Source: Orientallactaga sibirica (Eukaryota > Chordata > Mammalia > Rodentia > Dipodidae). From it: DNA of 64,000 nt. Positions 35,463-45,335 of the stretch are shown piece after piece. The DNA lies in assembly GCA_036365145.1 (NCBI GenBank), contig JAEOAD010000240.1, positions 3,348,001 through 3,412,000 on the forward strand, written 5' to 3'. The notes beneath the pieces are model-generated. The model searched no databases. It worked only from the letters and a program-made list of their open reading frames with translations, and was not told the origin of the DNA. Position numbers and translations under genes: made by a program. The stretch's first letter is position 1, and the number at the start of each line of letters is the position of its first letter.

Positions 35463-35481
35463 TGGCACCTGAACAGGGACC
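35463..35481 (+). other. ERV primer binding site, tRNA-Lys type
   Basis: TGGCACCTGAACAGGGACC lies two bases after the LTR end. It matches the complement of the 3' end of tRNA-Lys (UUU), except at two positions where a CpG appears to have decayed (G to A, C to T). This is where the tRNA would prime minus-strand DNA synthesis. Lys primers are typical of betaretroviruses and lentiviruses, and the gag/pol type here points to the former. Confidence 0.85.
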
Positions 35482-35497
35482 CTCTGCCCCTTCAGTG

Positions 35498-35590
35498 TTG
35501 GTGAGACGCCCCATCCTTGATCATCAGTGAGCAGCCCCCTGGCATTGGCAAGACGCCCCCTTCTTGATCATTGGTGAGAAAAGCCCCTTG
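35498..35590 (+). repeat. Two-copy 47-bp repeat in ERV leader
   Basis: ttggtgagacgccccatcct (35498) and ttggcaagacgcccccttct (35545) start two successive units that share cttgatcat and the following agcccc in register. It lies just after the primer binding site, where packaging signals and the major splice donor are usually found. Confidence 0.75.
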
Positions 35591-35783
35591 CTGTTCTGTG
35601 TGCTGATGGTTGCCCGAGGGTGAGCAGGCAGCCCACTCCTCCCCCCTTTTTCCTTTGTCCTTTTCCCCTGGTAGGAAGGCACACATCGCTGTATGGCCCC
35701 CAAGCCCATGTCAGCCCCTCCATTATTTGGTTCATCCCAGCGAAATCACATAAGGGTTTGACCAGCCCGATTTCAGAACCAAG

Positions 35784-36047
35784 ATGAGGCCTTTGGCTGA
35801 GCCTCCCCAGAGACACCGTGTGGGCATATGGCCATGGAGTAATGACCCATGGAAGTTCCCCACTAAGCACAAGACATGTGGTCCTAAACATTCTATCTGT
35901 ATGTCTCAGCTGGCCCTCACCTTAGGACTTGTGGTTTGCATGATTATCCTTTGGGCTATCATTTTTGATCTGGGTTATTATTTTCTCAGTCTCCTTGATT
36001 CAGGAGTGTCCCAGCCTAGCCCCCCCCCCAGATACCACCACACCATA
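35784..36047 (+). other. In-frame leader extension upstream of Gag with hydrophobic segment
   Basis: An ATG at 35784 (A at -3) opens 88 codons that run without a stop into the Gag Met-Gly start at 36048. Residues about 42-71 are strongly hydrophobic (LALTLGLVVCMIILWAII, then Phe-Asp, then GYYFLSLL), long enough to span a membrane or act as a signal anchor. Some retroviruses use such an upstream extension to send Gag to the secretory pathway (gammaretroviral glycosylated Gag, IAP-type signal). Whether this was ever translated is inference. Confidence 0.5.
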
Positions 36048-37502
36048 ATGGGCAACCTCCCTCCCCACCAGAGGACTCTGCAATTGCAGGCTCTTAAGTC
36101 CCTCCTCCTGCAATGTGGCTTAAAAGTAAAACAAAAGGACCTCCATAGCTTTTGGGATGAAACTCTTCTTTTAGCCCATGGATTAGTCCGGAGAACATCT
36201 GGGACACTTCCATTTCATCCCGGGTTCTCTTCCTCACAAAGAAACGTGAGGTTTACGAAGGGCACACACCCCCTGCCCCATTCTTTCCTATCCTCCTTGC
36301 CATAATTGCTGGCCCTAAAGGCTCCACTGTGGAGGAAGTCATTTCTGCCCATAATGAATGCTATAAGGAGGAACCTAAACTGGCTCTTCAAAGCTCATCC
36401 CTCCCAGCCCCCTCTTATGACAACTCAGATGAGGAGGAAGTCAAACCTTTAAATGATAATAGACCACCACCCCAACCCCCTCCTGCTACAGCCACACTCA
36501 CAACCAGCACCCCCTCTTTACCCTTGCAAGGACTTCCCCTCGCTCAGTCCTGGACATACCCAAGCAACTGCCAGTTCTCTGACACGCCCCTTCGCCGCCT
36601 TCCCCATTAATGTAGGGCCGGATGCGACAGCCAGGCTGTGGTACCCCACCCCCCCTCTCTGATCTGGCCCTCATCCACAAGGCGGCCAGGAATCTGGCCT
36701 TGACTCCTCTTACTTTGAACAAGTCATTTTACAATGGGCCATCCACCTTCAGACTTACTATGACTGGTACTCGCTCCTCAAGGCAGTCCTTCACCCCCCT
36801 GAATTCCTCCAATGGAAAGCCGCCTATAGTGACCTGGCTGAATCCCAGGCCCACCAAAACCTTAGGAGTGGAATTCCAATTACCCTGGACATGCTCCTTG
36901 GCACAGGACCTTATACAGATCCTGTATCACAAGCCACAGTGGGCATACATGCCTACTTTGACCAAGTAAAATCTTTATCCCTCCAAGGGCTTAAGGTCTG
37001 CCTCCCACAGAAGCCGGATACCTATTTTCGTAACCTGGTCCAGGGCACATCCGAGGGCTTGATGGATTTCCTCTCTCTTATGACAGAGTCCATGGACCAA
37101 TGCACTCTTGGTGGCCCCGACAGGGATGCTTTAGTTCAGCAACTGGCATGGGAGGGAGCAACCATGGCAGCACGTAATGCCATTGCTGCTGTGTGCAATG
37201 AGGATCTCCATAAATGGATTGTAGCTACCAGAGATATCAATCCCATGTCTGCCCCTTTCAAGGCCCTGGCAGCCTCAATACAAACCCTGACCATGGGTCA
37301 AAAGCCTACCCAACAACCACCCCTCTGCTGGGGCTGGGGCCAACCAGGACTCCTTCGGAGGACCTGTCCAAAGACAACTAAGCCTATTTTAAGGTCCCGA
37401 ACCCCCTGCCCTAAATGTCAAAGGGGATATCATTGGGCTAAGGATTGCAGAAATTCCCTGCCTTTAAACTCCCCCAGGGGCAACCCTCAGCCCCACAAGT
37501 AA
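36048..37502 (+). pseudogene. gag: ERV gag (matrix, capsid, nucleocapsid), broken
   Basis: Gag builds the immature particle. It starts MGNLPPHQ: Gly at position 2 fits an N-myristoylation signal, followed by a matrix-like Leu/Lys helix (LKSLLLQCGLKVKQKDLHSF). The frame is lost near 36180-36305, continues in another frame (36306-36607) with an acidic patch SDEEE and a proline-rich PPPQPPP, and returns to the first frame. An in-frame TGA lies at 36660. From 36663 capsid is open to the stop at 37500. The major homology region is at 37041 (QGTSEGLMDF), and QLAWEGATMAARNAI follows. A first zinc knuckle is degenerate (second Cys is Trp, His is Leu). A second, CPKCQRGYHWAKDC (37407-37448), is intact C-X2-C-X4-H-X4-C. 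Confidence 0.88.
37463..37469 (+). promoter_or_regulatory. Candidate -1 ribosomal frameshift site
   Basis: T TTA AAC is a canonical X XXY YYZ slippery heptamer. In the gag frame the codons are TTA AAC (Leu-Asn), 31 bases before the gag stop at 37500-37502. The protease frame is exactly -1. A GC-rich stretch follows (cccccaggggcaaccctcag, then cccc) that could form the stimulatory stem. Phase, position and sequence all agree with a gag-pro frameshift; activity is inference. Confidence 0.75.
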
Positions 37503-37956
37503 GAGGGAACTCTCCCCCCCACATTAGATGGACTGTGCCCATTTACAACCATTCACCCTGCATCTCTGTCCTTTTGGACAGGGTTGAATTCAAGGGCATA
37601 GTAGACAAGGTGCAGATGCCACTATTATCTCTGCCAATGATGCACTCCACGTGCCCAATTCAGCCTATAAAGATGCTCCCAATATTAAGGGTGTTGGGGG
37701 ACAACAGACTACTAGACAGGTTAGAAGACCAGTTACATGGAAAGACTATGATGGCAACACGGGGGAATTTCTCCCCTTGGTGGCAAATGTCCCCAAAACC
37801 CTCTGGGGCAGAGAACTCTTTACTGACATGGGTGTTGTCATAACAACAGATGGCCAGGCCTTTTACGATAATGTTATCACCCATGATACCATTGGCCTCT
37901 CAGGGCAACCCAACCCCACCAAATCACCCACCACTCGTCATCACCTCCAATTCTAG
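37470..37956 (+). pseudogene. pro: ERV pro (aspartic protease), broken at the active site
   Basis: The protease would cut Gag and Gag-Pol into mature proteins. Read in the -1 frame after the slip site, the order is a Pro-rich linker, then FKGIVD (Asp codon at 37604). The next bases shift frame, and GADATIIS continues in the following frame. The codon between Asp and Gly in the catalytic triad has lost one base (37607-37608 remain). Beyond it the frame is open to TAG at 37954, with NIKGVGGQQTTRQV and a C-terminal WGRELFTDMG, as in class II proteases. No upstream dUTPase domain is seen. The flap and C-terminal G-patch-type linker look ordinary. Confidence 0.85.
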
Positions 37957-38525
37957 AGGCCACTGTCCGATCCCCTACCGCTCCCATACGCCTCGAGTGG
38001 GATACCACGGAACCCATTTGGGTCGAACAGTGGCCTATACTAGAACCTAAATTGACTATTCTCAAATCCCTTATTCAAGAACAGCTTGCTCTTGGCCATA
38101 TTGAGCCCTCTATTAGCCCCCATAATTCCCCCATCTTTGTCATTAAAAAGAATACTGGTAAATACAGACTGCTCCAAGACCTTCGCCAGGTTAATAAACA
38201 TATATTAAAAATGGCTCCTTCAGAATGGCCTCCCCCACCCTGGAGCCATCCCTACTAAACACCATATAGATATCTAAGATATTAAAGATTGCTTTTTCTC
38301 TATCCCTTTAGTGGCAGAGGACAGGCCCTATTTTGCCTTTACTGTCTGAGAGACCAACCATTCCATCCCAGATAAAAGATATCAATGGAGAGTTCTCCCC
38401 CAGGGCATGAAAAACAGTCCTATTTGCCAAATGTTTATATCCTCTGCCACAGTGAGAATACAATCTAAATGTTTTCTTGTTCATTACATGGATTATTTTT
38501 TGATTGCACATACCTCAAATGGCAA
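37957..38525 (+). pseudogene. pol: ERV pol, reverse transcriptase fingers and palm only
   Basis: The pol frame is -1 relative to the distal pro frame, as in betaretroviruses. It includes EPIWVEQWP, LIQEQLALGHIEPSISP, PIFVIKKNTGKYR and LLQDLRQVN, then breaks near 38258. A second frame resumes with DIKDCFFSIPLVAEDRPYF, contains a TGA at about 38346, and goes on to LPQGMKNSPICQMF and HYMDYFLI. The last is the RT catalytic box with Tyr in place of the second Asp. Sequence ends at the junction with the 3' LTR at 38525/38526. Connection, RNase H, integrase and env are missing. Confidence 0.88.
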
Positions 38526-38679
38526 TGCACTTCCTTGAATAAATGAGTTTGCGGCAGCTTGCCCTCTGCTGCTTCTACCCAGCTCCCAGAGTCTGTGTCG
38601 TTATTCCACATTTCTCACCCCCCAACTCAGCAGAGACCCTGCCGTCCCTCCTGGGCTGGCCTTAGGGGTGACCCCAACA
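38526..38679 (+). promoter_or_regulatory. Truncated 3' LTR (R-U5) of ERV
   Basis: This matches 35307-35460 from tgcacttcct to ccccaaca, with its own AATAAA at 38538-38543. U3 is absent because the deletion joins RT sequence directly to the U3/R border. Mismatches with the 5' LTR are mostly transitions, many at former CpG sites (for example acgag to atgag). Confidence 0.92.
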
Positions 38680-38685
38680 TCACAG

Positions 38686-38705
38686 GTATGTACCACCATG
38701 CCTGG
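38686..38705 (-). mobile_element. B1-like fragment, right of ERV
   Basis: gtatgtaccaccatgcctgg is the end of an antisense B1. Together with 35020-35067 it would make a continuous B1 end across the target duplication, so the ERV appears to have inserted into a pre-existing B1. Confidence 0.6.
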
Positions 38706-38814
38706 ATTTGTTAGGATTTTTATAACATTTGAAATTCTGATAGCTTTCCATAATTGTCATGTAGGCTGGTTTTGGGAAGAAGGAGAATATTTAAGATTTA
38801 CTGGAAGGGCACTG

Positions 38815-38900
38815 CCATGCTTTTCTTCCTCCTCCTCTTCTTTTTCCTTTTCTCTTTTATCCTCCTTCTTCTTCTTACCCTGCTTCTTCTTCTGCTTAGT
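38815..38900. repeat. (CTT)n/(CCT)n-rich pyrimidine tract
   Basis: Words such as ttcctcctcctcttcttttt and ccttcttcttcttaccctgc. About 85 bases with few purines. Confidence 0.85.
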
Positions 38901-39183
38901 CTTACTTTCAATTACTATCTTATGTGAGAAAGATATAACATGAGAAGGAAAAACATCCAGTTTTTAACTGGCTGGTTCATAGTCTCATTTACTGTGCTGC
39001 ATGGATGATAACTGTGACTCTAAATTCTGGTAGTAATTCTGACAGTAAAACCTAATGCTCCTTTGGTCAACCTGAACAGAACTGGAGGATAAGAAGAGAG
39101 TTTTATTGGGGGACTCTGAGTTCATCTGGAGATGTGTATTTGAAAACAAAGATAGCCTTTTTCTAGGTGGGCTTTGAGAGGTC

Positions 39184-39850
39184 TGTGCAGGTAACAATAT
39201 CTGTTGTGAGGTCATGAATGCCACTTCCACTTTTTGTCCTGAAGAGAGGATTCCAAAGCACCCCTCCACAGTTTTGGCTCTTACATTCTTTCTGTCACTT
39301 CTTCTGCAATGTTCCCTTGGCCAATGCTATAGAGATGTAACATCACAACAAGCAAGTCAGGGTGGTATGGTATGGAAAAGGGAGCTCTAAGGGCCTATGT
39401 GCTAAAGGCCTAGAGCACAGCTCATGGCAGCATAGGGAGGTAGAGGAACCTTTAGCAGATGAGACATAAACATAAATATTTAGAGAGTAATTTGACAGGC
39501 ATAACATCTCCAATTAGCAAAATTATAGCTTCCTCCCTAGGGCCTAAGATGTTCTAAGCCATAGCCTTCTCACCAGGTTTTCAGTATCAGGCATTAATTC
39601 CCTCCTATGGAGTGGGTCTCTAATCCCATGCCACCGTTGCACTGTGGACACATCTTGCCTCACTAGCCAGTTGTATAGCCCTCAGGGTCTACTGCTGGTT
39701 AAGACTGGTGATGACGTTTATTCCCAAGTAGCCTATATAGCACTTTCCAGCCCTATGACACCTAGACAGCAGGGAGAAGGCTTCCCGGTCAGTTCCACCA
39801 TGACTTCTCAGTGTACTACAACTGAAAGCATGTGGTGTCTTCAATAATAG
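39184..39850 (-). mobile_element. L1 3' UTR copy, minus strand
   Basis: Shares ggctcttacattctttctgt (compare 802-825) and ttttcagta, followed by attccctcctatggagtggg (compare 1120-1150), with the L1 3' UTR at 526-1937. The first 150 bases or so are the reverse complement of 39960-40120. Confidence 0.7.
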
Positions 39851-39879
39851 GGTATTTTTATTTAAGCCAATATTGTAAT

Positions 39880-40315
39880 ACTGCTGTCACTTTTGGAAGA
39901 CCCAAAACTCATGAAAAGGCTGAGAACAGTTGAGGGCTTAGCACTAAATGTGATATCTCAATAGCATTATCCAAGGTTCAGGGAACATTGTGGAAGAAGT
40001 GATAGAAAGAATGTAAGAGCCAAAAATGTGGAGGGCTGTTCTGGAATCCTCTCTTCAGGATACAAAGTTGAAGTGGCATTCATGACCTCACAACAGATAT
40101 TGTTACCTACACAATATTGGACTTATCATCATATTGTGATAGATGATGGGAAAAAAGAGACATCAGAATAGAAGAGAGACTAGTTGGAAAAAAGGATTCC
40201 AGTGGAAGGTATATGAGAGAGGGAGGACAAAAACATAATGGGTGGGGCAATAACCAAAATACATTATGTACATGCATAGAAATTCAATAAAAGCTTTAAT
40301 TTTTTCAAAGTGAGA
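39880..40315 (+). mobile_element. L1 3' UTR copy, plus strand
   Basis: Contains agaaagaatgtaagagccaa and ctctcttcaggatacaaag, the reverse of text in the copy to its left. It ends near caataaaagctttaattttt, compatible with a degraded tail. Confidence 0.7.
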
Positions 40316-40339
40316 TCTAGAGAGAAGTCTTCAGGTTGT

Positions 40340-40545
40340 TGTTAAAGGTGATAATGTACCTGGGCACCTTTCTTCCACACACAGTCCCTGTCGTGGTGCT
40401 GCCTCTATAGGCCCAGATGCAAAGGTGCCAAGTGATATCAACTGAGACTTTTGAATCTCCAAGGCAAAAATAAACATCTCCTCCTTGTAAGTTGATTATC
40501 TTGGATATTTTGTTAGGGATGGGAGGCTAACTAATATGCCAGTGT
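40340..40545 (+). repeat. Probable LTR-type rodent repeat end
   Basis: It contains aaaataaacatctcctcctt, followed by gtaagttgattatcttggat, ttttgttagggatgggaggc and taactaat. A polyadenylation-like AATAAA followed by this text is typical of the 3' part of a common rodent repeat. Family not determined. Confidence 0.4.
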
Positions 40546-40686
40546 CCATGAAAATTGGTGGTTAAATATTTTATCAGATCATTTTATGTTCTATTTAAGT
40601 GTTAATGTCAACTCTTTATTCCACTGAAATATATACTAACCCTTTAAAAAAGAACTTTGAAATATTTATAAAAACTATACTTCTAA

Positions 40687-40897
40687 TTAAAATATTTTAT
40701 TTATTTGCAAGGAGAGTGGGAGGGAGGGAAGGAAGGAGGGAGAGTGAGCAGCCCCAGGGCCTCCAGCCACTGAAAAAAAGCTCCAGACGCAGGTACCACT
40801 TTGTGCATCTGTCTTACGTGGGAACTAGGGAATTGAAATCTGGCCAGCAGGCTTTATAAGCAAGCTTCTTCAACCACTAAGCCAAGTATCTAGCCCT
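40687..40897 (-). mobile_element. tRNA-derived SINE (short type)
   Basis: Antisense copy: attttatttatttgcaagga, a GA/GGA tract, gcctccagccactgaaaaaa, tttgtgcatctgtcttacgt, and an ending of the agccaagtatctagccc type. Diverged. Confidence 0.88.
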
Positions 40898-42559
40898 GAA
40901 ACATACTTTTATACTCTTTTTCATAGACGCATGAATTAGCATTTTTGCCAAATGTACCAAAACAGCAATCTTTTCTGCATTCTTATTAACTCAGACTTAC
41001 CACGTAAGTTTTTGTCAGCTCTACCACATATTTTGTTCTATATACATATTTGTTCTGAATGTTCCTTACTTTCTCATTTACAAGACTGATGCTAGTGCAG
41101 AGGGACACACTAGGACTGACATTCAGATAGACTCCATGTGTTTTGGTAAGAATGCAATAGCATAGGATTTAGCTTCAGCTAAGTCCATGGGGAGAAGTGA
41201 TAAGTTTTTGTCAGATTTAAAAGTGAGGAGCTAGACCCCCTGAATAGTAGGTATGCAAAGGCAGTGTTAAAAATGAGAGAGAGATGGAGAGAGAGAGAGA
41301 CTAAGCTAGACCTAAGGTGGCCATCTAGCATCTACATGATGATGACCTAGGTGACAGTTCAGAGATTTCTGGGTGAATGAAGACACCCAGCAGAAGCAAC
41401 CTGAGTGAAGGCCAACTGCCCGAGACTAGAGACCAAAAGGGTCTCATAGATCCAGAGGGTAATTGTAACTAGACATTGCAGGAGAAACATTTCCAGAGGA
41501 TGGGATGGTTGTGACTTTGAAGAATCCATTGAAGTGCCAGGATAGAAAGAGAACATTTCAAATATCTTTGAGGATCAGAGGAAACCACTGAGAGATGATA
41601 TTGGTGCCAACCTGGGACGATTTCCCTCATTTTTCCCTTTACTGTGGAAAGAACTGGAAGATATAGCTAAGAGGATGGAAGGCAAATATTTAGATGGAGA
41701 GGATGGGACTAACAAAGTCCTGCCTGGCTTGATCTTCCTCACTGTAGAATGCCCACCTGCAGCAGGCTTAAATTGAGTAGAGATAATGCAAGGGTGTTTG
41801 GGAAGCAGAGCAAAAGTCAAAGAGGCTGAAGATAAATTGGTGAGATAAAGAGTGGTGTGCAGTGGGGCAAGAGAGGTTAGCTAGCACTCTTACTGCGGAG
41901 CCGATTTGTAAGCTGGAGTAAGGTAGGAAACACTGGCAGGATCTCAAGGAGGGATTTATGGTCTTAATTGTATTTATGACTTGTCTATCTGCCTTGTGGA
42001 GAGTGGATCATATTGCAGAAAAGCAAAAATGGGCACAGTGGGCGGCAGGGGGCAGATTCAAACTTTGCACAAAGTCCAGGGTAATGATGATTAGAGATGA
42101 ACGTGACTTGGATGGATGGCTGTAGCAGTGATCATAGTGATAGCCATGACGGGGTAATTATGTTTTAGATATAATTTGAAAATAATCAGGAATCACAGTG
42201 GCATTTGGCCATGGAGCTAGGTCAGTGTTGCAGCCATCTATCTAACCACCATTGAGAAGACTCACTTTGCTTCTAGTATAAGAGTTACAATAAGATAGTC
42301 TCCAGATTAAAAAGAAACTTCTCCTGTTGCTCTCATCAGAGGAGCGGTCTTAGAAATGATGCCATTGGTAGTGTTTGTGGCTAGAATAGTTGCTGTCAAA
42401 GGCATCTGTAGTACTGTGGACAATGGGTGGTTTATTGCAGTTGTAGAATTAGTGGAAGAACAATAAAACTAGGTTTCAGAAATTTATCATCTCTAGGACA
42501 AGCAGTGCCTATATGGCTGACATAGTCTCTGATGGCCATCATGAAGCGGCAGACCACTA
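40898..42559. other. Unique DNA, nothing recognised
   Basis: About 1.7 kb with a short (GA)n at 41275-41300. Frames of 65-81 residues on the minus strand (41359-41820) have no domain and no conserved splice context visible. Not AT-rich like the surroundings, but I cannot assign it. Confidence 0.45.
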
Positions 42560-42848
42560 CTTGTGTGTGGGGTGGGAGGTACACATGCCATGGGGCATGT
42601 GGAGGTCAGAGGACAACCTTGGGGTGTTGGTCCTCATCCTTCACTGTGTTTGAGACAGGATCACCTCTCTTCTTGTGTTACTGCTTGAACCCAGTCTAAC
42701 TGGCCCTCAGGCTTCTGTATTCTCCTGACTCTGCTCCCATCAACCTAGGGGAGTTGGGATTACAGACACATGGGTCACTTGCATATGGCTTTATGTGGCT
42801 ATTGGGATCTGAACTTGGCTTTTACCCACTGAGCCATCTTCCCAGTCC
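42560..42848 (-). mobile_element. B4-type composite SINE
   Basis: Antisense: ggtcagaggacaaccttggg, tttgagacaggatcacctct, gttgggattacagacacatg, and ending cactgagccatcttcccagt. Well diverged. Confidence 0.75.
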
Positions 42849-44814
42849 GGGGCCACCACTTTTGATATGGGTTATAAAACATATAAGCAACATATAAGTG
42901 GTTAGTTGTAGCAATGGGTAAATGACAGATCAAATAGCTCAGTTATCTATAGAAGTATTATGGAGTGTCTCCCAGAGATACCATATGAAGTTTGGTATGT
43001 GGCAGTGAACAAGTAATTTTGGTTATAGGAAACTTTTGAGTTTTGAATTGTGGTTTTGGTATTTTTATCCCCTTGGAGCATGATTTTTAAAAATATTTCA
43101 AGGGTTTCCTGCTCCTGCAGGGGATTTTATGGTGATGCTGGGAGCCAGATTCAGATGGCGAGCACTAAGGTAAGACTGCCTTCAAGTGAGTCAAGGTTAT
43201 CCTAGCATGTATTTTCGTGGATTGGCCACAGCGTTTGTTATAGCATGGTTTTCTGGAATAAAATCTATTCCCTTCAGGGCTGAGTCAACCTTTCAACCAA
43301 CCAAAGGGACACATGAATGAGAATTTATGAGTCATTAGTCCTTTCTATGATTCTTCTGACAAACAGAAAATTGTACAATTATCCCTTTTCCTTTGTCATC
43401 ATCAAGTTTTTTGCTATTTTCTTTCTTCTGATATTATTCTGCTCCTGAAAGGTTTACATTTCTTTGGTAAGACTGCATGTGTGGGGTTTTGAGAAATGCT
43501 TGAGAATGAAGTGCTATCTATCAATCCAAATACCCTAGCAAAAGATTTATTTGTTGTTTGACTGTTCCTCCCACCCCTCTCACCTCTTTGCTTCCTAACA
43601 CATTTTTCTTCTGCTTCCATTTTTCTTCCCTTGCAGCAGAGAAAGGCTGCCTACAGCTTTTCCCAAGAACCACTCGGCAGGACAGTCTCAGAGAGGAGTA
43701 ATGTCTTCCATGTCTTCCCTGATGGACCCCTGAAACTTTGCCTTTTAAAAAATTCTAGCATCACTGATCTTTGCCTCCAATTATCTACCACCTTTCACTG
43801 CCCCAAGTAAGATATTCTTATTGATGATGAGTGGATTACCCAAAGTCACTTTCACTTTTCATTTTCTTATTCTTTCTCTTCACTTTTTAACGGAGAAAGT
43901 TACAATGCTAGATCTGTTTTTAGGGATAATTAATAATACTATCCTGTGATTTAAATTGGCTAAATAACTTACCTAGCAAGTTTTGTCTGGCTTAGAAATT
44001 CTGTTAAAGCCTATCCAGCTTAATGAGGATGGGGGTGAATCTGTCTCAGTGAGGGAGCATTGTGATTGGTAGATAATAAAATAACATTGAATCATTCCAC
44101 TTTGACCCTGTCCTCCATGCTTTAGTGGTCCTTTGTTGCCTCATTGTGGGGCAAAGTCTTCCTGCAGTCAATAGCATGAGGTAAGCTTCATTGATTGAAG
44201 CCCTGACCTGATTATGTGAATCAAAAAGCTTGGGTGATTATCTAAAGCCTATAGGAACTTAATCACAGTGCTTTAGTTATGGAAATAAGTCAGGCTTCCA
44301 CAATCAGCTTTTCCTAAGATATCTGCAGATCTAGGGTCAAAGAGGATAAGGTCCTTCTTCTTTTAAAGCAGACCATCCTTTTGGAACAGGCAGTGAGTTT
44401 GTGTTTTAGGAGGTATAGGCAGCAAGTGATAGTCTATCACAAGCACGAGGTCAGAGTTTCTAAGTCTTGCTACTCAATGACTTTTTGTGATTCAGACTTT
44501 AAAATGTCCAAATCATTTCTATGCAACTAAACAAATATTAATCTCCTTTGAATCTTGTAGAGGACCATTTTAGAAATAGCTGGGTTAATGTTTAGCATAA
44601 ATATGATTTCATAATTTTGAAAAATTGAATTGATATTCTAACCAAGTGTTTGAGGTTTTAGCTAATGTGAATGAATCCATCCTGCATTGGGGAATTTATT
44701 GCTTTACTCTTGTTTATGGCCATCATTTTGTCCTGGATTATAGTCCCCTCTGCCCATGGTCACTTAGAGGTCAATGCACTATGGCCAGGGTCCTGCTGCC
44801 ACACTTTCTTCGTT
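42849..44814. other. Unique DNA, nothing firm
   Basis: No recognised repeat. At 43614-43640 a pyrimidine run ends tttcttcccttgcagcagag, which resembles a splice acceptor (polypyrimidine then CAG). With no matching donor or open exon this stays unassigned. Confidence 0.4.
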
Positions 44815-44990
44815 GGTGTGAGGAAAGCTTTCTAAGAACACAGCTTTCCCCATCATTTCGTACTATTTCTGGCTGTTTGTGCTACAACTGTAGAGTTGAT
44901 CAGATGTGACAGATTTTGTGGCTTCTCATCTAAAATTTGTATTGTCTGACTCTTAAGAAAATATTTGCAAGCTGTCCTTTAATATATATA
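44815..44990 (+). mobile_element. hAT-type DNA transposon relic
   Basis: The run ggctgtttgtgctacaactg, then tagagttgatcagatgtgac, followed by attgtctgactcttaagaaa and atatttgcaagctgtcc, matches the internal-to-3' pattern of an old mammalian hAT-Charlie-like repeat. The open frame 44646-44909 overlapping it is accidental. Confidence 0.5.
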
Positions 44991-45187
44991 TATCTTGTCT
45001 CAGCAACCATTTTACCTTAGACTCTACAGAACCAGTTTAGTCAGTTTCACTATCCATCCTTCCATTCAAATTTCAGGACATTTCCTCAAGGCTCACTCTT
45101 TCTTGTCCTGTCTTCTGTTCACTAAACTTAGAATTCCTTTTTCTGCCCTAATCTAGTCTACTTATTGCTTAAGTTAAAAGTAATACC

Positions 45188-45335
45188 GCCGGGCATGGTG
45201 GTGCATGCCTTTAATCCCAGCACTTGGGAGGCAGAGGTAGGAGGATTGCTGAGAGTTCGAGGCCACCCTGAGAGTACATACTGAATTCCAGGTCAGCCTG
45301 GACCAGAGTGAAACCCTACCTCGAAAAACAAAACA

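Larger units (their letters stand above)
35068..38685 (+). mobile_element. Class II (betaretrovirus-like) ERV, internally deleted
   Basis: The order is 5' LTR (35074/35079-35460), lysine-type PBS (35463), leader, gag (from 36048), pro, the start of pol, then R-U5 of a 3' LTR (38526-38679). TCACAG occurs on both sides (35068-35073 and 38680-38685), the 6-bp duplication expected for this class. The two LTR copies differ at roughly 19-20 of about 154 shared positions by eye, so it is old. Everything from RT motif YMDx to the U3/R border of the 3' LTR is gone, env included. Stops and frameshifts break gag, pro and pol, so it is not functional. Closest overall pattern: MMTV-type or MPMV-type ERVs. 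Confidence 0.9.

Noticed and set aside
43614..43800. Possible exon after a splice-acceptor-like cttgcag
   Set aside because: No donor, no open frame beyond chance and no homology seen; one acceptor-like word is common by chance.
44646..44909. 87-residue frame that looks like a small protein
   Set aside because: It overlaps a probable hAT transposon relic and has no recognised domain.
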